A DNA stretch of 5,436 nucleotides from an uncultured Acidobacteriota bacterium (GTDB lineage: Bacteria; Acidobacteriota; Blastocatellia; Pyrinomonadales; Pyrinomonadaceae): contig CADEEU010000251.1 in assembly GCA_902826385.1 (NCBI GenBank), positions 1 through 5,436 on the forward strand, given 5' to 3'. Of this stretch, positions 1 through 5,436 are shown piece by piece. Position 1 is the first letter of the stretch, and the number at the start of each line of letters is the position of its first letter. The notes under the pieces are model-generated. The model saw only the letters and a list, made by a program, of their open reading frames with translations, searched no databases and was not told the DNA's origin. The position numbers were made by a program, and so were the translations under genes.

Positions 1-17
1 CAAGAACAGAGAAAAAT

Positions 18-2225
18 TCAAGCGTTTATGCGTTCGACGGCGATTACGCCGGGAAGCTGTTGAATAGCTCCGACAACTTTGTCGAGATGCTTTTTGTCGA
101 ACACTTCTACAGTGACTTCGATCAGGCCGCGGTCGTCACGTGAGACGTTGGCCCGGGCGTCGCGGATGCCGGTTTTGATGTCGGCGATCGCATTCGTAAT
201 CGCGGCAAGCATTCCCGTTCGGTTCTCGGTCGTGACCATGATGCTGACGGACTGGACTTCTTTCTGGTCGCTCTTCGCCCATTCGACATCGACGACGCGG
301 TCGCGGTTTATCATCAATTGAGCGACATTTTTGCAGCGTTTATTGTGGACGACGATTCCCTTGCCGAGCGAGATGTAACCGACGATGTCTTCGCCGCGCA
401 GCGGGTTGCAGCATCGGGCACGCGTCGTCAGAAGGTTGTCGACGCCCTTGACGATGATTGCATCCTCGCCCAGGCCGATAAACTTCTTCACGGCCTTCAT
501 CCCGCTTTCGATACGGGTTTCTTTGCGTTTTTCCGGATCAAGCTCGGCAAATTTCTCGGCACCGAGATATTTGGAAAGCACATTTCGCGGCAGTGTTTTA
601 CCGTACCCGATCGACGCCAGCAGGTCTTCAGGTCGGCCGAGGCCGTATTCGTTGGCAATCCGCTTCATCTCGACATCGTTATTGATCAGTTTCTTGGCCG
701 ATACGCTGAAGCGGTCAGATTCTTTTTCAAGAAGCTTTCGGCCGATGTCGATCGATTCGGCCCGCTGCTGCTCGGATATCCAGTGCCGAATGCGGTTGCG
801 CGCCTTTGCAGTGACGACGTAATTGAGCCAGTCGCGGGACGGTTTGGAATTGGTAGTCGTCAAAATTTCGATCACATCGCCGTTTTGAATCTCGGTTCTT
901 AGCGGCACGATTCGGCTGTTTATCTTGGCTCCGGTACAGGTATCACCGACCTCGGAATGGATGGCGTAAGCAAAATCGAGTGGCGTAGAGCCGCGCGGAA
1001 GCTGGATGACCTTGCCCATCGGCGTGAACGCATAGACGTCTTTTGGAAACAGATCCAGCTTTAAAGATTCAATAAAATCTTCCGAGTCGTCGTCGCCCTG
1101 GTTGTCTTCGACCAGCGGCAGCAGCAGTCGCTCGACCGTTTTACGAAGCTCATCCAGGCCTTCGTCGTCCTCTCTCGCACCGAGCTTTTTCTCTTTGTAT
1201 TTCCAGTGGGCCGCCACGCCTTCCTCAGCGATGTGGTGCATTTCCTCAGTGCGTATCTGAACCTCGAACGCCTGGCCGCCATCGCCGATGACGGAGGTAT
1301 GAAGCGATTGGTAAAGGTTGTCGCGCGGGATGGCGATCCAGTCTTTGAACCGCTCGGGCACCGGCGTCCAGATATCGTGGATAACGCTGAGCGTCAGATA
1401 GCAGTATTTCCTTTCATTCGGCGTAATGATACGCGCGGCAATAAGGTCGTAAACCTGTTCGATGGTGATCTTTTGCCGCTTGAGTTTTTTCCAAAGCGAA
1501 TACAGACGCTTTACACGGCCTTCGACGGACACAAAAGGCACTTCGTTTTCAGCAAGCTGTGTGCGGATAGTCTCACGAACTTTTTCAAGAATGCCCTCGA
1601 GCTCGGGCCGTCTTGCGTCAACGTCTTTGGCAAGACGCTTGTATTCTTCAGGATACAAGTTCTGAAACGAAAGATCCTCAAGTTCACTTCTAATCTTACC
1701 CATGCCCAGGCGGTGTGCAATCGGGGCATAAATATCCAGCGTTTCCTGTGAAATGCGGGCACGCTTTTCGGGTTTGAGGAACTGCATTGTCCGCATGTTG
1801 TGAAGACGGTCGGCCAGCTTGATCAGCACGACACGAACGTCGGTGATCATTGCCAGTACCATTTTGCGAACATTCTCGGCCTGCTGGCGCTCTTTCGAAA
1901 GATTGCTGATGTGGGCGATCTTTGTCAGACCGTCGACCAGCTGCGTGATCTCATCGCCAAAATAAGAGCGAATCGTGTCCAGGTCCACCAGCGTGTCTTC
2001 GACTACGTCGTGCAGCAAACCGGTAGAAACGCTGACCTCGTCAAGCCGCATGTCAGCCAGAATATCGGCGACCTCGAGCGGGTGGACGAGATACGGTTCG
2101 CCGGAAGCCCGTTTCTGGCCCCGATGATGAAGCGCAGAGAAGAGATATGCCCGCCGGATGAGATCGACGTCCGGTTCCGGCCGGTTCGCTTCTACCTTTT
2201 CAATGACATCTTCGATGCGGATCAT
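18..2225 (-). CDS. rel: Bifunctional (p)ppGpp synthetase/hydrolase, long RelA/SpoT homologue (Rel)
   Basis: This 735-residue protein has the usual length and full domain order of a long RSH enzyme. It makes (p)ppGpp from ATP and GDP/GTP and hydrolyses it in the cytoplasm to drive the stringent response. The HD hydrolase domain (about 22-170) keeps the metal ligands H48, H72, D73 and D139, plus E76-D77 and N143. The synthetase domain (about 230-345) has the GRVK loop at 236-239, YDL at 259-261, YQSLHT at 305-310 and EVQIRT at 321-326. Its RFKD at 292-295 is the RxKD form of bifunctional Rel/SpoT, not the ExDD form of synthetase-only RelA. TGS (about 391-455), helical, zinc-finger (C605, C606, H627, C631) and ACT (about 658-733) domains follow. 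The linker at 351-386 is acidic. It starts with ATG and no convincing Shine-Dalgarno is seen just upstream. A terminator separates it from the Exb operon. Bifunctionality is inferred from intact motifs. Confidence 0.97.
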   Translation of the reverse strand: MIRIEDVIEKVEANRPEPDVDLIRRAYLFSALHHRGQKRASGEPYLVHPLEVADILADMRLDEVSVSTGLLHDVVEDTLVDLDTIRSYFGDEITQLVDGLTKIAHISNLSKERQQAENVRKMVLAMITDVRVVLIKLADRLHNMRTMQFLKPEKRARISQETLDIYAPIAHRLGMGKIRSELEDLSFQNLYPEEYKRLAKDVDARRPELEGILEKVRETIRTQLAENEVPFVSVEGRVKRLYSLWKKLKRQKITIEQVYDLIAARIITPNERKYCYLTLSVIHDIWTPVPERFKDWIAIPRDNLYQSLHTSVIGDGGQAFEVQIRTEEMHHIAEEGVAAHWKYKEKKLGAREDDEGLDELRKTVERLLLPLVEDNQGDDDSEDFIESLKLDLFPKDVYAFTPMGKVIQLPRGSTPLDFAYAIHSEVGDTCTGAKINSRIVPLRTEIQNGDVIEILTTTNSKPSRDWLNYVVTAKARNRIRHWISEQQRAESIDIGRKLLEKESDRFSVSAKKLINNDVEMKRIANEYGLGRPEDLLASIGYGKTLPRNVLSKYLGAEKFAELDPEKRKETRIESGMKAVKKFIGLGEDAIIVKGVDNLLTTRARCCNPLRGEDIVGYISLGKGIVVHNKRCKNVAQLMINRDRVVDVEWAKSDQKEVQSVSIMVTTENRTGMLAAITNAIADIKTGIRDARANVSRDDRGLIEVTVEVFDKKHLDKVVGAIQQLPGVIAVERINA

Positions 2226-2502
2226 TCGTCAACTAATATCTTAACCGCTGCCTTGCAAGATTTGCCATGATTTTTACAGGGCGCAACGGGCTAGCCTGAG
2301 ACTCCATCTAGTTCACAAAATTCTCCAACAACCTCTGCGTCTTGCTCTCCGTTCTCAGCGTTGAATTTCTGCTGAGATTTTTTCAACGCTGAGAGACGCC
2401 GAGATCACGCCGAGACCGGAGAGAAAATTTCGCACTAAACCGACCTGAATACATACTCAAGCCAACCGTCGATCAAACCAGCTTCATTCCTCCGAATCCA
2501 AA
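2226..2502. other. Intergenic region upstream of rel
   Basis: This gap between rel and the terminator of the upstream operon holds no convincing protein gene. It contains the nested inverted repeat at 2333-2423 and must contain the rel promoter. The best sigma70-like pair I can find on the minus strand is TTGATC (2471-2476) and TGTATT (2448-2453), 17 bases apart. Each matches only four of six consensus bases, so this is weak. If it were used, the palindrome would lie in a leader of roughly 200 bases. A 24-codon frame (2233-2307, minus) ends 7 bases before the rel ATG but lacks a well-spaced ribosome-binding site. The stretch 2424-2500 shows nothing else recognisable. Confidence 0.5.
2333..2423. 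repeat. Nested inverted repeat, probable dispersed palindromic element
   Basis: A perfect 13-base inverted repeat pairs TCTCAGCGTTGAA (2353-2365) with TTCAACGCTGAGA (2382-2394) around a 16-base loop. A second perfect 7-base pair, CTCTCCG (2345-2351) with CGGAGAG (2417-2423), encloses it, and weaker similarity between the arms extends out to about 2333. The right arm is built of near-tandem units of 10-11 bases beginning ACGCTGAGAG, ACGCCGAGATC and ACGCCGAGACC (2386-2417). This style of GAGACGC-rich palindrome resembles intergenic repeats scattered through some environmental bacterial genomes, but copy number cannot be judged from one window. There is no U-rich tail on either side, so a terminator role is unlikely. 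It may fold in the rel leader RNA or be a small non-autonomous mobile repeat. Confidence 0.7.
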
Positions 2503-2550
2503 AGATAGAAAAAGGTGATGCTCGATTCAAACAAACTGAGCATCACCTTT
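2503..2550 (-). terminator. Rho-independent terminator of the exb-TPR operon
   Basis: Read on the minus strand, AAAGGTGATGCTC (2538-2550) pairs perfectly with GAGCATCACCTTT (2511-2523), giving a 13-bp stem with a 14-base loop. The second arm runs directly into TTTTTCTATCTTTT, a U-rich tail. The stem begins 18 bases after the TAA of the TPR protein gene. The opposite strand lacks a comparable U-tract, so termination should be mainly in the minus direction. It insulates rel from the Exb operon. Confidence 0.9.
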
Positions 2551-2568
2551 CGGACTCTAAATTTCCGA

Positions 2569-3540
2569 TTACTTACTAGGGGCGTTGTTCGCCTTATTGG
2601 CGTTTTCGGCCTCTTCGGCAACTGCCTTTCGGGCGTCTATTTCGCCTTGCAGATTCTTGGTCGCTTCAGCCAGCGTAGTAAAGTCGGCCTTAGCCTTGTC
2701 GGCCTCAGTACGGAGCCTGTCACGGTCGGCATCACGTCCTTCCATCTCAGCCAGGCGTGAAGCCTGGATCATAAGACTGGCTCGATACGATCTTGCAGAC
2801 TCGAACGGTTTGATCAGGTCAAGCGTCGACTTAAGCTGCTCATCCGTGAGGGATTTCGGGTTTGCGGTTGCCGCGGCCTTTACTGAATCCGGCTCAAGTG
2901 CAACCGCCTGTTCGATAAGCTTGTTTCCGGCATCGACGCACGCCTTCATTTTCTCGAACTCGGCGTTGTCGGCTGGTTTCACGAACTGGAATACATCCTT
3001 GCCGTCTTTCTTGATCGTCTTTTTAGTAGCGGGCGTGTCCGACACCTCGTTCGCGCAAGTATTCTGTTTCGCTGCCAGGCTGGTAAAAGCCTCAGCCCGG
3101 TACTCCGGCTTTACATCCCCTGCGGCGGACCTTGCGGTAACCCACTGCTTCCACTCATCAGGCTTCTGAAGATTTTCGTAAAGACTGGCAACTGCCTTGT
3201 AAGAGCTTTGATCGTCCTTATTGTTTGCAAGGGCCTTTTTATATTCGGCCATTGCCTCTTCCGCAAGCTTGGTATCCTGACGGTTACCTATGTAACGCGA
3301 ATGGATCGTTCGGGCAAGGAAGACCTGCGCAATGCGTCCTTCGTCGGTAGTGCCCTGCGGGTCGCGTGCGGCGGCCTTGCGGAAAAGGTCCTCAGCCATT
3401 TCGAACTTGCGTTCTTTGTACGCGATAGAACCGTCGACAAGGTTCTTGCGCGACATCACCTTGTTGTAATAGGAACAATTAGTAGTTAGAAATACTGCTA
3501 CTGTGACTAGTACAAATATTCCTAAACGAGAAGATCTCAT
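2569..3540 (-). CDS. Exported TPR-repeat protein, possible lipoprotein, in the exb operon
   Basis: The protein has 323 residues from the chosen ATG. That start (3538-3540) has GGAG 7 bases upstream and begins directly with a signal sequence: MRSSR, then a hydrophobic core at 7-20. An in-frame TTG eight codons earlier would only bury this signal. C22 follows LTTN. This is lipobox-like, but Asn at -1 is not canonical, so the choice between a lipoprotein and another exported or anchored form is open. A TPR-like helix pair lies at about 34-62 (G37, Y41, A49, F53, A57, P61), with a second likely at 88-122. Further cysteines are C162 and C201. The C-terminus (about 255-315) is charged, Ala-rich and probably coiled coil. 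It follows exbD by 63 bases and ends just before a terminator. I do not recognise a named family. A periplasmic scaffold role alongside the Exb motor is inferred from context only. Confidence 0.88.
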   Translation of the reverse strand: MRSSRLGIFVLVTVAVFLTTNCSYYNKVMSRKNLVDGSIAYKERKFEMAEDLFRKAAARDPQGTTDEGRIAQVFLARTIHSRYIGNRQDTKLAEEAMAEYKKALANNKDDQSSYKAVASLYENLQKPDEWKQWVTARSAAGDVKPEYRAEAFTSLAAKQNTCANEVSDTPATKKTIKKDGKDVFQFVKPADNAEFEKMKACVDAGNKLIEQAVALEPDSVKAAATANPKSLTDEQLKSTLDLIKPFESARSYRASLMIQASRLAEMEGRDADRDRLRTEADKAKADFTTLAEATKNLQGEIDARKAVAEEAENANKANNAPSK

Positions 3541-3547
3541 TTCTAGA

Positions 3548-3551
3548 CTCC
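3548..3551 (-). promoter_or_regulatory. Ribosome-binding site deciding the TPR protein start
   Basis: GGAG on the minus strand lies 7 bases before the ATG at 3538-3540. The earlier in-frame TTG (3562-3564) lies upstream of this site and has no good Shine-Dalgarno of its own, so the ATG is preferred. The ATG start also puts the hydrophobic signal sequence at the very N-terminus. Confidence 0.75.
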
Positions 3552-3569
3552 ATTTAGTACCCAAAATTT

Positions 3570-3597
3570 ATGATACCGTGAGCGGGCCGCGAGTTAA
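3570..3597 (-). promoter_or_regulatory. Candidate weak internal sigma70-type promoter for the TPR gene
   Basis: On the minus strand TTAACT (3592-3597, four of six to TTGACA) and TATCAT (3570-3575, five of six to TATAAT) are 16 bases apart in the 63-base gap after exbD. Initiation about 7 bases downstream would give a leader of some 20-25 bases containing the GGAG site. The match is modest and could be chance; operon read-through is equally possible. Confidence 0.3.
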
Positions 3598-3627
3598 CGA
3601 CGACCCTCTCGTATCGAGACGAATTTC

Positions 3628-4104
3628 TTATTCAGTCAGATCGTCTATCTGAAGGCCGATCGGCGATGCCTTAGCAACCTTCGCCGCGTCGATAACCTTT
3701 ACGACGTCGCCATAACGCACCGAGGTAGGTGATTTTATAAACACCGTTTTCTCGACCTCGTTTGTGCCTTCGCGAAAAGTCCCGTTATTCTCACGCTGCT
3801 TGAATTGGTCTTCAAGCATAGCAGTAAGGGCGGAAGCATCGCTGACGTCGCCTGCCGGCTCGTTGTTTAGCGTTATGCCCTTGGTGTCTTTGTTGATCGC
3901 GATGACAAGCGTCAACGGGTTCGGTTTGACATCAAGATTCTGCTGCTCTTTCGGCTCAGCCGGAACCTTGGCTTCGAACCTGCTTGGCTTGACCGGCGTG
4001 ATGATCATGAAAATGATCAAAAGCACCAGTAGCACGTCAATAAGAGGCGTTACGTTGATTTGTGGAGTTGCTCCATCCTTGGAGCCGCCTGCTGACATTC
4101 CCAT
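3628..4104 (-). CDS. exbD: ExbD/TolR-family biopolymer transport protein (second copy)
   Basis: This 158-residue protein is of normal length for an ExbD/TolR subunit. It has a short cytoplasmic N-terminus, one membrane helix (about 21-38) and a periplasmic domain. The family signature INVTPLIDVLLVLLIIFMI is present, and D23 corresponds to the proton-carrying aspartate of the helix (D25 in E. coli ExbD). The periplasmic part ends with the expected beta/alpha fold region including KSPTSVRYGDVVKVIDAAK (about 124-142). The ATG at 4102-4104 has AGGAG 9 bases upstream; a second ATG two codons later is less well placed. It lies 55 bases after the first exbD copy and before the TPR gene. Its periplasmic domain differs greatly from the first copy, so the two are diverged paralogues, not a recent duplication. 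TolR is the alternative name; the target process cannot be decided here. Confidence 0.95.
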   Translation of the reverse strand: MGMSAGGSKDGATPQINVTPLIDVLLVLLIIFMIITPVKPSRFEAKVPAEPKEQQNLDVKPNPLTLVIAINKDTKGITLNNEPAGDVSDASALTAMLEDQFKQRENNGTFREGTNEVEKTVFIKSPTSVRYGDVVKVIDAAKVAKASPIGLQIDDLTE

Positions 4105-4159
4105 ATTTCAATACTCCTGAAATTCGACAAGAATCCGTTCGTGCAAAAAGCCAATGACT

Positions 4160-4621
4160 CTACTGAGCCTGAGGAGCAGCGCCGGTGGCGGCACCGCCTT
4201 TTTTCTTATCAGCCACGAGCCCGATCTTATCTATGTCCTGTTTACGGATGACGTCGATGGCTTCGACAACCGTTCCGTAGTTCACATCTACGCCGCTCTT
4301 TATGTAGACGATGCGCTTGTCCGGAGCCTTGTCTTTCATCATTGCCTGAACCTTTTCGCCGAGACGGTCCAGCGGGAACTGTTCTTTGCCGACATAGAAG
4401 TTGTTGTTATCCGGAATAGAAAGAACAACCGATGTGTCTTTCGTAATGTCGCCATCCTCGTCCGGGGCATTAAGTTCCCTGGGAAGATTGACCGTCACGC
4501 CCGACTGAAGCAGCGGCGTAACGATCATGAAAATGATGAGAAGAACGAGCATCACGTCCACCATCGGGGTAACGTTGATCTCCGAATTATACTCATCAGA
4601 ACCGCCGATTTTTGCTCCCAT
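4160..4621 (-). CDS. exbD: ExbD/TolR-family biopolymer transport protein (first copy)
   Basis: The protein has 153 residues. It carries the ExbD signature INVTPMVDVMLVLLIIFMIV in the single transmembrane helix (about 20-38), with D22 as the conserved membrane aspartate that is protonated during ion flow. The periplasmic domain includes RIVYIKSGVDVNYGTVVEAI (about 103-122), typical of the family. The C-terminus is a lysine-, alanine- and glutamine-rich tail, KKKGGAATGAAPQAQ, probably disordered. The ATG has AAGGAG 8 bases upstream (4630-4635). The gene lies 40 bases downstream of exbB and 55 bases upstream of the second exbD, consistent with one transcript. ExbD subunits are known to insert into the ExbB pentamer pore, usually as a dimer, so two different ExbDs could form a heterodimer; that is inference. 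Confidence 0.96.
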   Translation of the reverse strand: MGAKIGGSDEYNSEINVTPMVDVMLVLLIIFMIVTPLLQSGVTVNLPRELNAPDEDGDITKDTSVVLSIPDNNNFYVGKEQFPLDRLGEKVQAMMKDKAPDKRIVYIKSGVDVNYGTVVEAIDVIRKQDIDKIGLVADKKKGGAATGAAPQAQ

Positions 4622-4661
4622 AGCAGTTTCTCCTTACTAAAAATGCCTCAAGGATAGAATA

Positions 4662-5363
4662 CTAGCCTTTGAGGGCTTTGGTGCGCTGCTTGATAAAGTA
4701 ATCGACCAATTCCGATGCCGAGTTCTCCATTTCGACGCCAAAGCTGGTTACTTTGTTGGTGAAATAGTTGAACAGCCACACGGCCGGCACGGCCACAGCA
4801 ATACCGAAAGCGGTTGCCACGAGGGCTTCGGCGATGGCTCCGCCGACCGCGGCGATACCAGCGTTCTCCGCCTGGGCCAAACCGACGAAAGCACCGATGA
4901 TGCCCACGACCGTTCCGAAGAGTCCCACGAACGGTGCGGTCGAACCGACGGTAGCAAGGCCCGCGAGGCCGCGTTTAAGCTCAGCGGTCTTAACCGCAAT
5001 CGCACGGTCAAGGGCTCGTTTCGAGGCTTCCATCTCATCAGCCGAAATATCCGCGCTGCCCTGATGGGCCGCAAACTCCTTCAAGCCGGAGGAAACGACC
5101 ATTGCAAGATGCGAATCTTTGTGGCGGTCGCTGATGTTGATGGCTTCATCGATGTTGCTGTTCTTGAGCGCCATCGCAACCTTGGGTGCGTATTGGCGAG
5201 ACTGTTGTTTCGCCTTGTTGTACGTCAGATAGCGCTCTATACCAACAGCGATAAGATACACCGATTGGATGAGCAGAATCCCGATAACTACCCAGCCAGG
5301 GATGGTCAAGCTCTTGACGATGTCATAGATCGTGAACGGGTTTTTACCGTCGCCCGCCAGCAA
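4662..5363 (-). CDS. exbB: MotA/TolQ/ExbB-family proton channel subunit, start uncertain
   Basis: This frame encodes 233 residues of an ExbB/TolQ protein, the pentameric inner-membrane channel that couples proton flow to work with ExbD. Membrane segments are at about 22-42, 137-160 and 171-197. The cytoplasmic region lies between the first two. The family core GSTAPFVGLFGTVVGIIGAF (140-159) and EALVATAFGIAVAVPAVW (179-196) is intact, including T151 and T184, equivalent to the pore threonines of TolQ/ExbB. The only in-frame start codon visible is TTG at 5361-5363, with no good Shine-Dalgarno. The frame stays open to the window edge without ATG or GTG. The well-formed ribosome site and ATG at 5411-5425 are in a different frame (see findings), so the true N-terminus is probably longer, about 250 residues, if a one-base shift or sequence error is involved. 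It ends in TAG, 40 bases before exbD. Confidence 0.93.
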   Translation of the reverse strand: MLAGDGKNPFTIYDIVKSLTIPGWVVIGILLIQSVYLIAVGIERYLTYNKAKQQSRQYAPKVAMALKNSNIDEAINISDRHKDSHLAMVVSSGLKEFAAHQGSADISADEMEASKRALDRAIAVKTAELKRGLAGLATVGSTAPFVGLFGTVVGIIGAFVGLAQAENAGIAAVGGAIAEALVATAFGIAVAVPAVWLFNYFTNKVTSFGVEMENSASELVDYFIKQRTKALKG

Positions 5364-5413
5364 AGAAATAGGCCCAGGAAGTCCGATCCTAAAAGGCTTG
5401 CTAAAAAAGTCAT
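5306..5413 (-). other. 35-codon frame opening at the best start signal before exbB
   Basis: On the minus strand ATG (5411-5413) is preceded 7 bases upstream by GGAGG (5421-5425), the strongest initiation signal in the window. It reads MTFLASLLGSDFLGLFLCW, then a basic stretch, and stops at TGA (5306-5308), overlapping the exbB frame. Residues 3-19 are hydrophobic, like the N-terminus expected for a membrane protein. The most likely explanation is that this is the true exbB start, separated from the main frame by a missing base in the sequence or by a -1 shift. A genuine short leader peptide with translational coupling is the alternative. Confidence 0.5.
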
Positions 5414-5420
5414 GGTTTTT

Positions 5421-5425
5421 CCTCC
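5421..5425 (-). promoter_or_regulatory. Shine-Dalgarno for the start upstream of exbB
   Basis: GGAGG on the minus strand is followed by AAAAACC and then ATG at 5411-5413. Its sequence and 7-base spacing are near ideal, which is why the TTG at 5363 is doubted as the real exbB initiation codon. Confidence 0.75.
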
Positions 5426-5436
5426 AAAGAAATCGA

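Noticed and set aside
1..17. Possible terminator after rel
   Set aside because: A T-rich run follows the rel stop on the minus strand, but no hairpin is visible in the 17 bases available before the window edge.
318..902. 194-codon plus-strand open frame opposite rel
   Set aside because: It lies wholly opposite a clear rel gene with intact zinc-finger, TGS and helical regions, and its translation shows no recognisable domain; it is a shadow frame. The same applies to 79-321, 385-822, 1206-1751, 1462-1665 and 1800-2270.
2473..2493. GGAGG directly next to ATG on the minus strand, upstream of rel
   Set aside because: The spacing is too short for a Shine-Dalgarno and the frame stops after four codons.
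2585..3169. 194-codon plus-strand open frame opposite the TPR gene
   Set aside because: It is rich in Ser/Ala with no domain, is antisense to a gene with a ribosome site, signal sequence and terminator, and has no start signal of its own.
3541..3564. TTG-initiated eight-residue extension of the TPR protein
   Set aside because: It would put MGTKWSLE before the signal sequence and has no ribosome site, whereas the internal ATG has GGAG at 7 bases.
3607..3619. Small hairpin TCTCG-TAT-CGAGA after the second exbD
   Set aside because: Only 5 base pairs and no U-tract follow on either strand, so it is too weak to call a terminator or attenuator.
4154..4657. 167-codon plus-strand open frame opposite the first exbD
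   Set aside because: It is antisense to a textbook ExbD gene and shows no independent support; 3764-4120 and 4768-5064 are rejected for the same reason.
1..5436. CRISPR array, tRNA, rRNA or insertion sequence
   Set aside because: No regularly spaced direct repeats, cloverleaf signals or transposase-like frames were seen; the only repeat structure is the nested palindrome at 2333-2423.

Overview
All five supported genes in this window lie on the minus strand, so transcription runs from the right edge to the left. The layout is one transport-type operon, a strong intrinsic terminator, then a separately transcribed stringent-response gene. An ExbB-ExbD-ExbD-TPR protein order, roughly balanced base composition, good Shine-Dalgarno sites and a GC-rich nested palindromic intergenic repeat suggest an Acidobacteriota-like organism (Blastocatellia/Pyrinomonadaceae type). 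That placement is a gene-order impression and was not tested by a search.

Region 1 (about 3628-5436) encodes an ExbB/TolQ-family proton-channel subunit followed by two tandem ExbD/TolR-family subunits. Together they should form an inner-membrane motor that uses proton-motive force to energise a periplasmic or outer-membrane partner, such as a TonB-type protein, which is not in the window. The ExbB start is problematic. The only good ribosome-binding site and ATG open a 35-codon frame that is not the ExbB frame, with a T6A slippery-type sequence at codons 2-4.

Region 2 (2569-3540) encodes an exported, probably membrane-anchored TPR protein of 323 residues. It may be cotranscribed with the Exb genes or helped by a weak internal promoter in the 63-base gap. 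Its transcript ends at a 13-bp hairpin with a U-rich tail (2503-2550).

Region 3 (2226-2502) is noncoding apart from a doubtful 24-codon upstream frame. It contains a nested inverted repeat (2333-2423) resembling a dispersed palindromic element.

Region 4 (18-2225) is a complete long RelA/SpoT homologue. Its hydrolase and synthetase motifs are both intact, so it is predicted to make and degrade (p)ppGpp. No functional link to the Exb operon is visible, and the terminator separates the two units.

Nothing in the window clearly amounts to a new multi-gene system. The best leads are the ExbB start-frame conflict, the palindromic repeat in the rel leader region and the uncharacterised TPR protein attached to the Exb operon.
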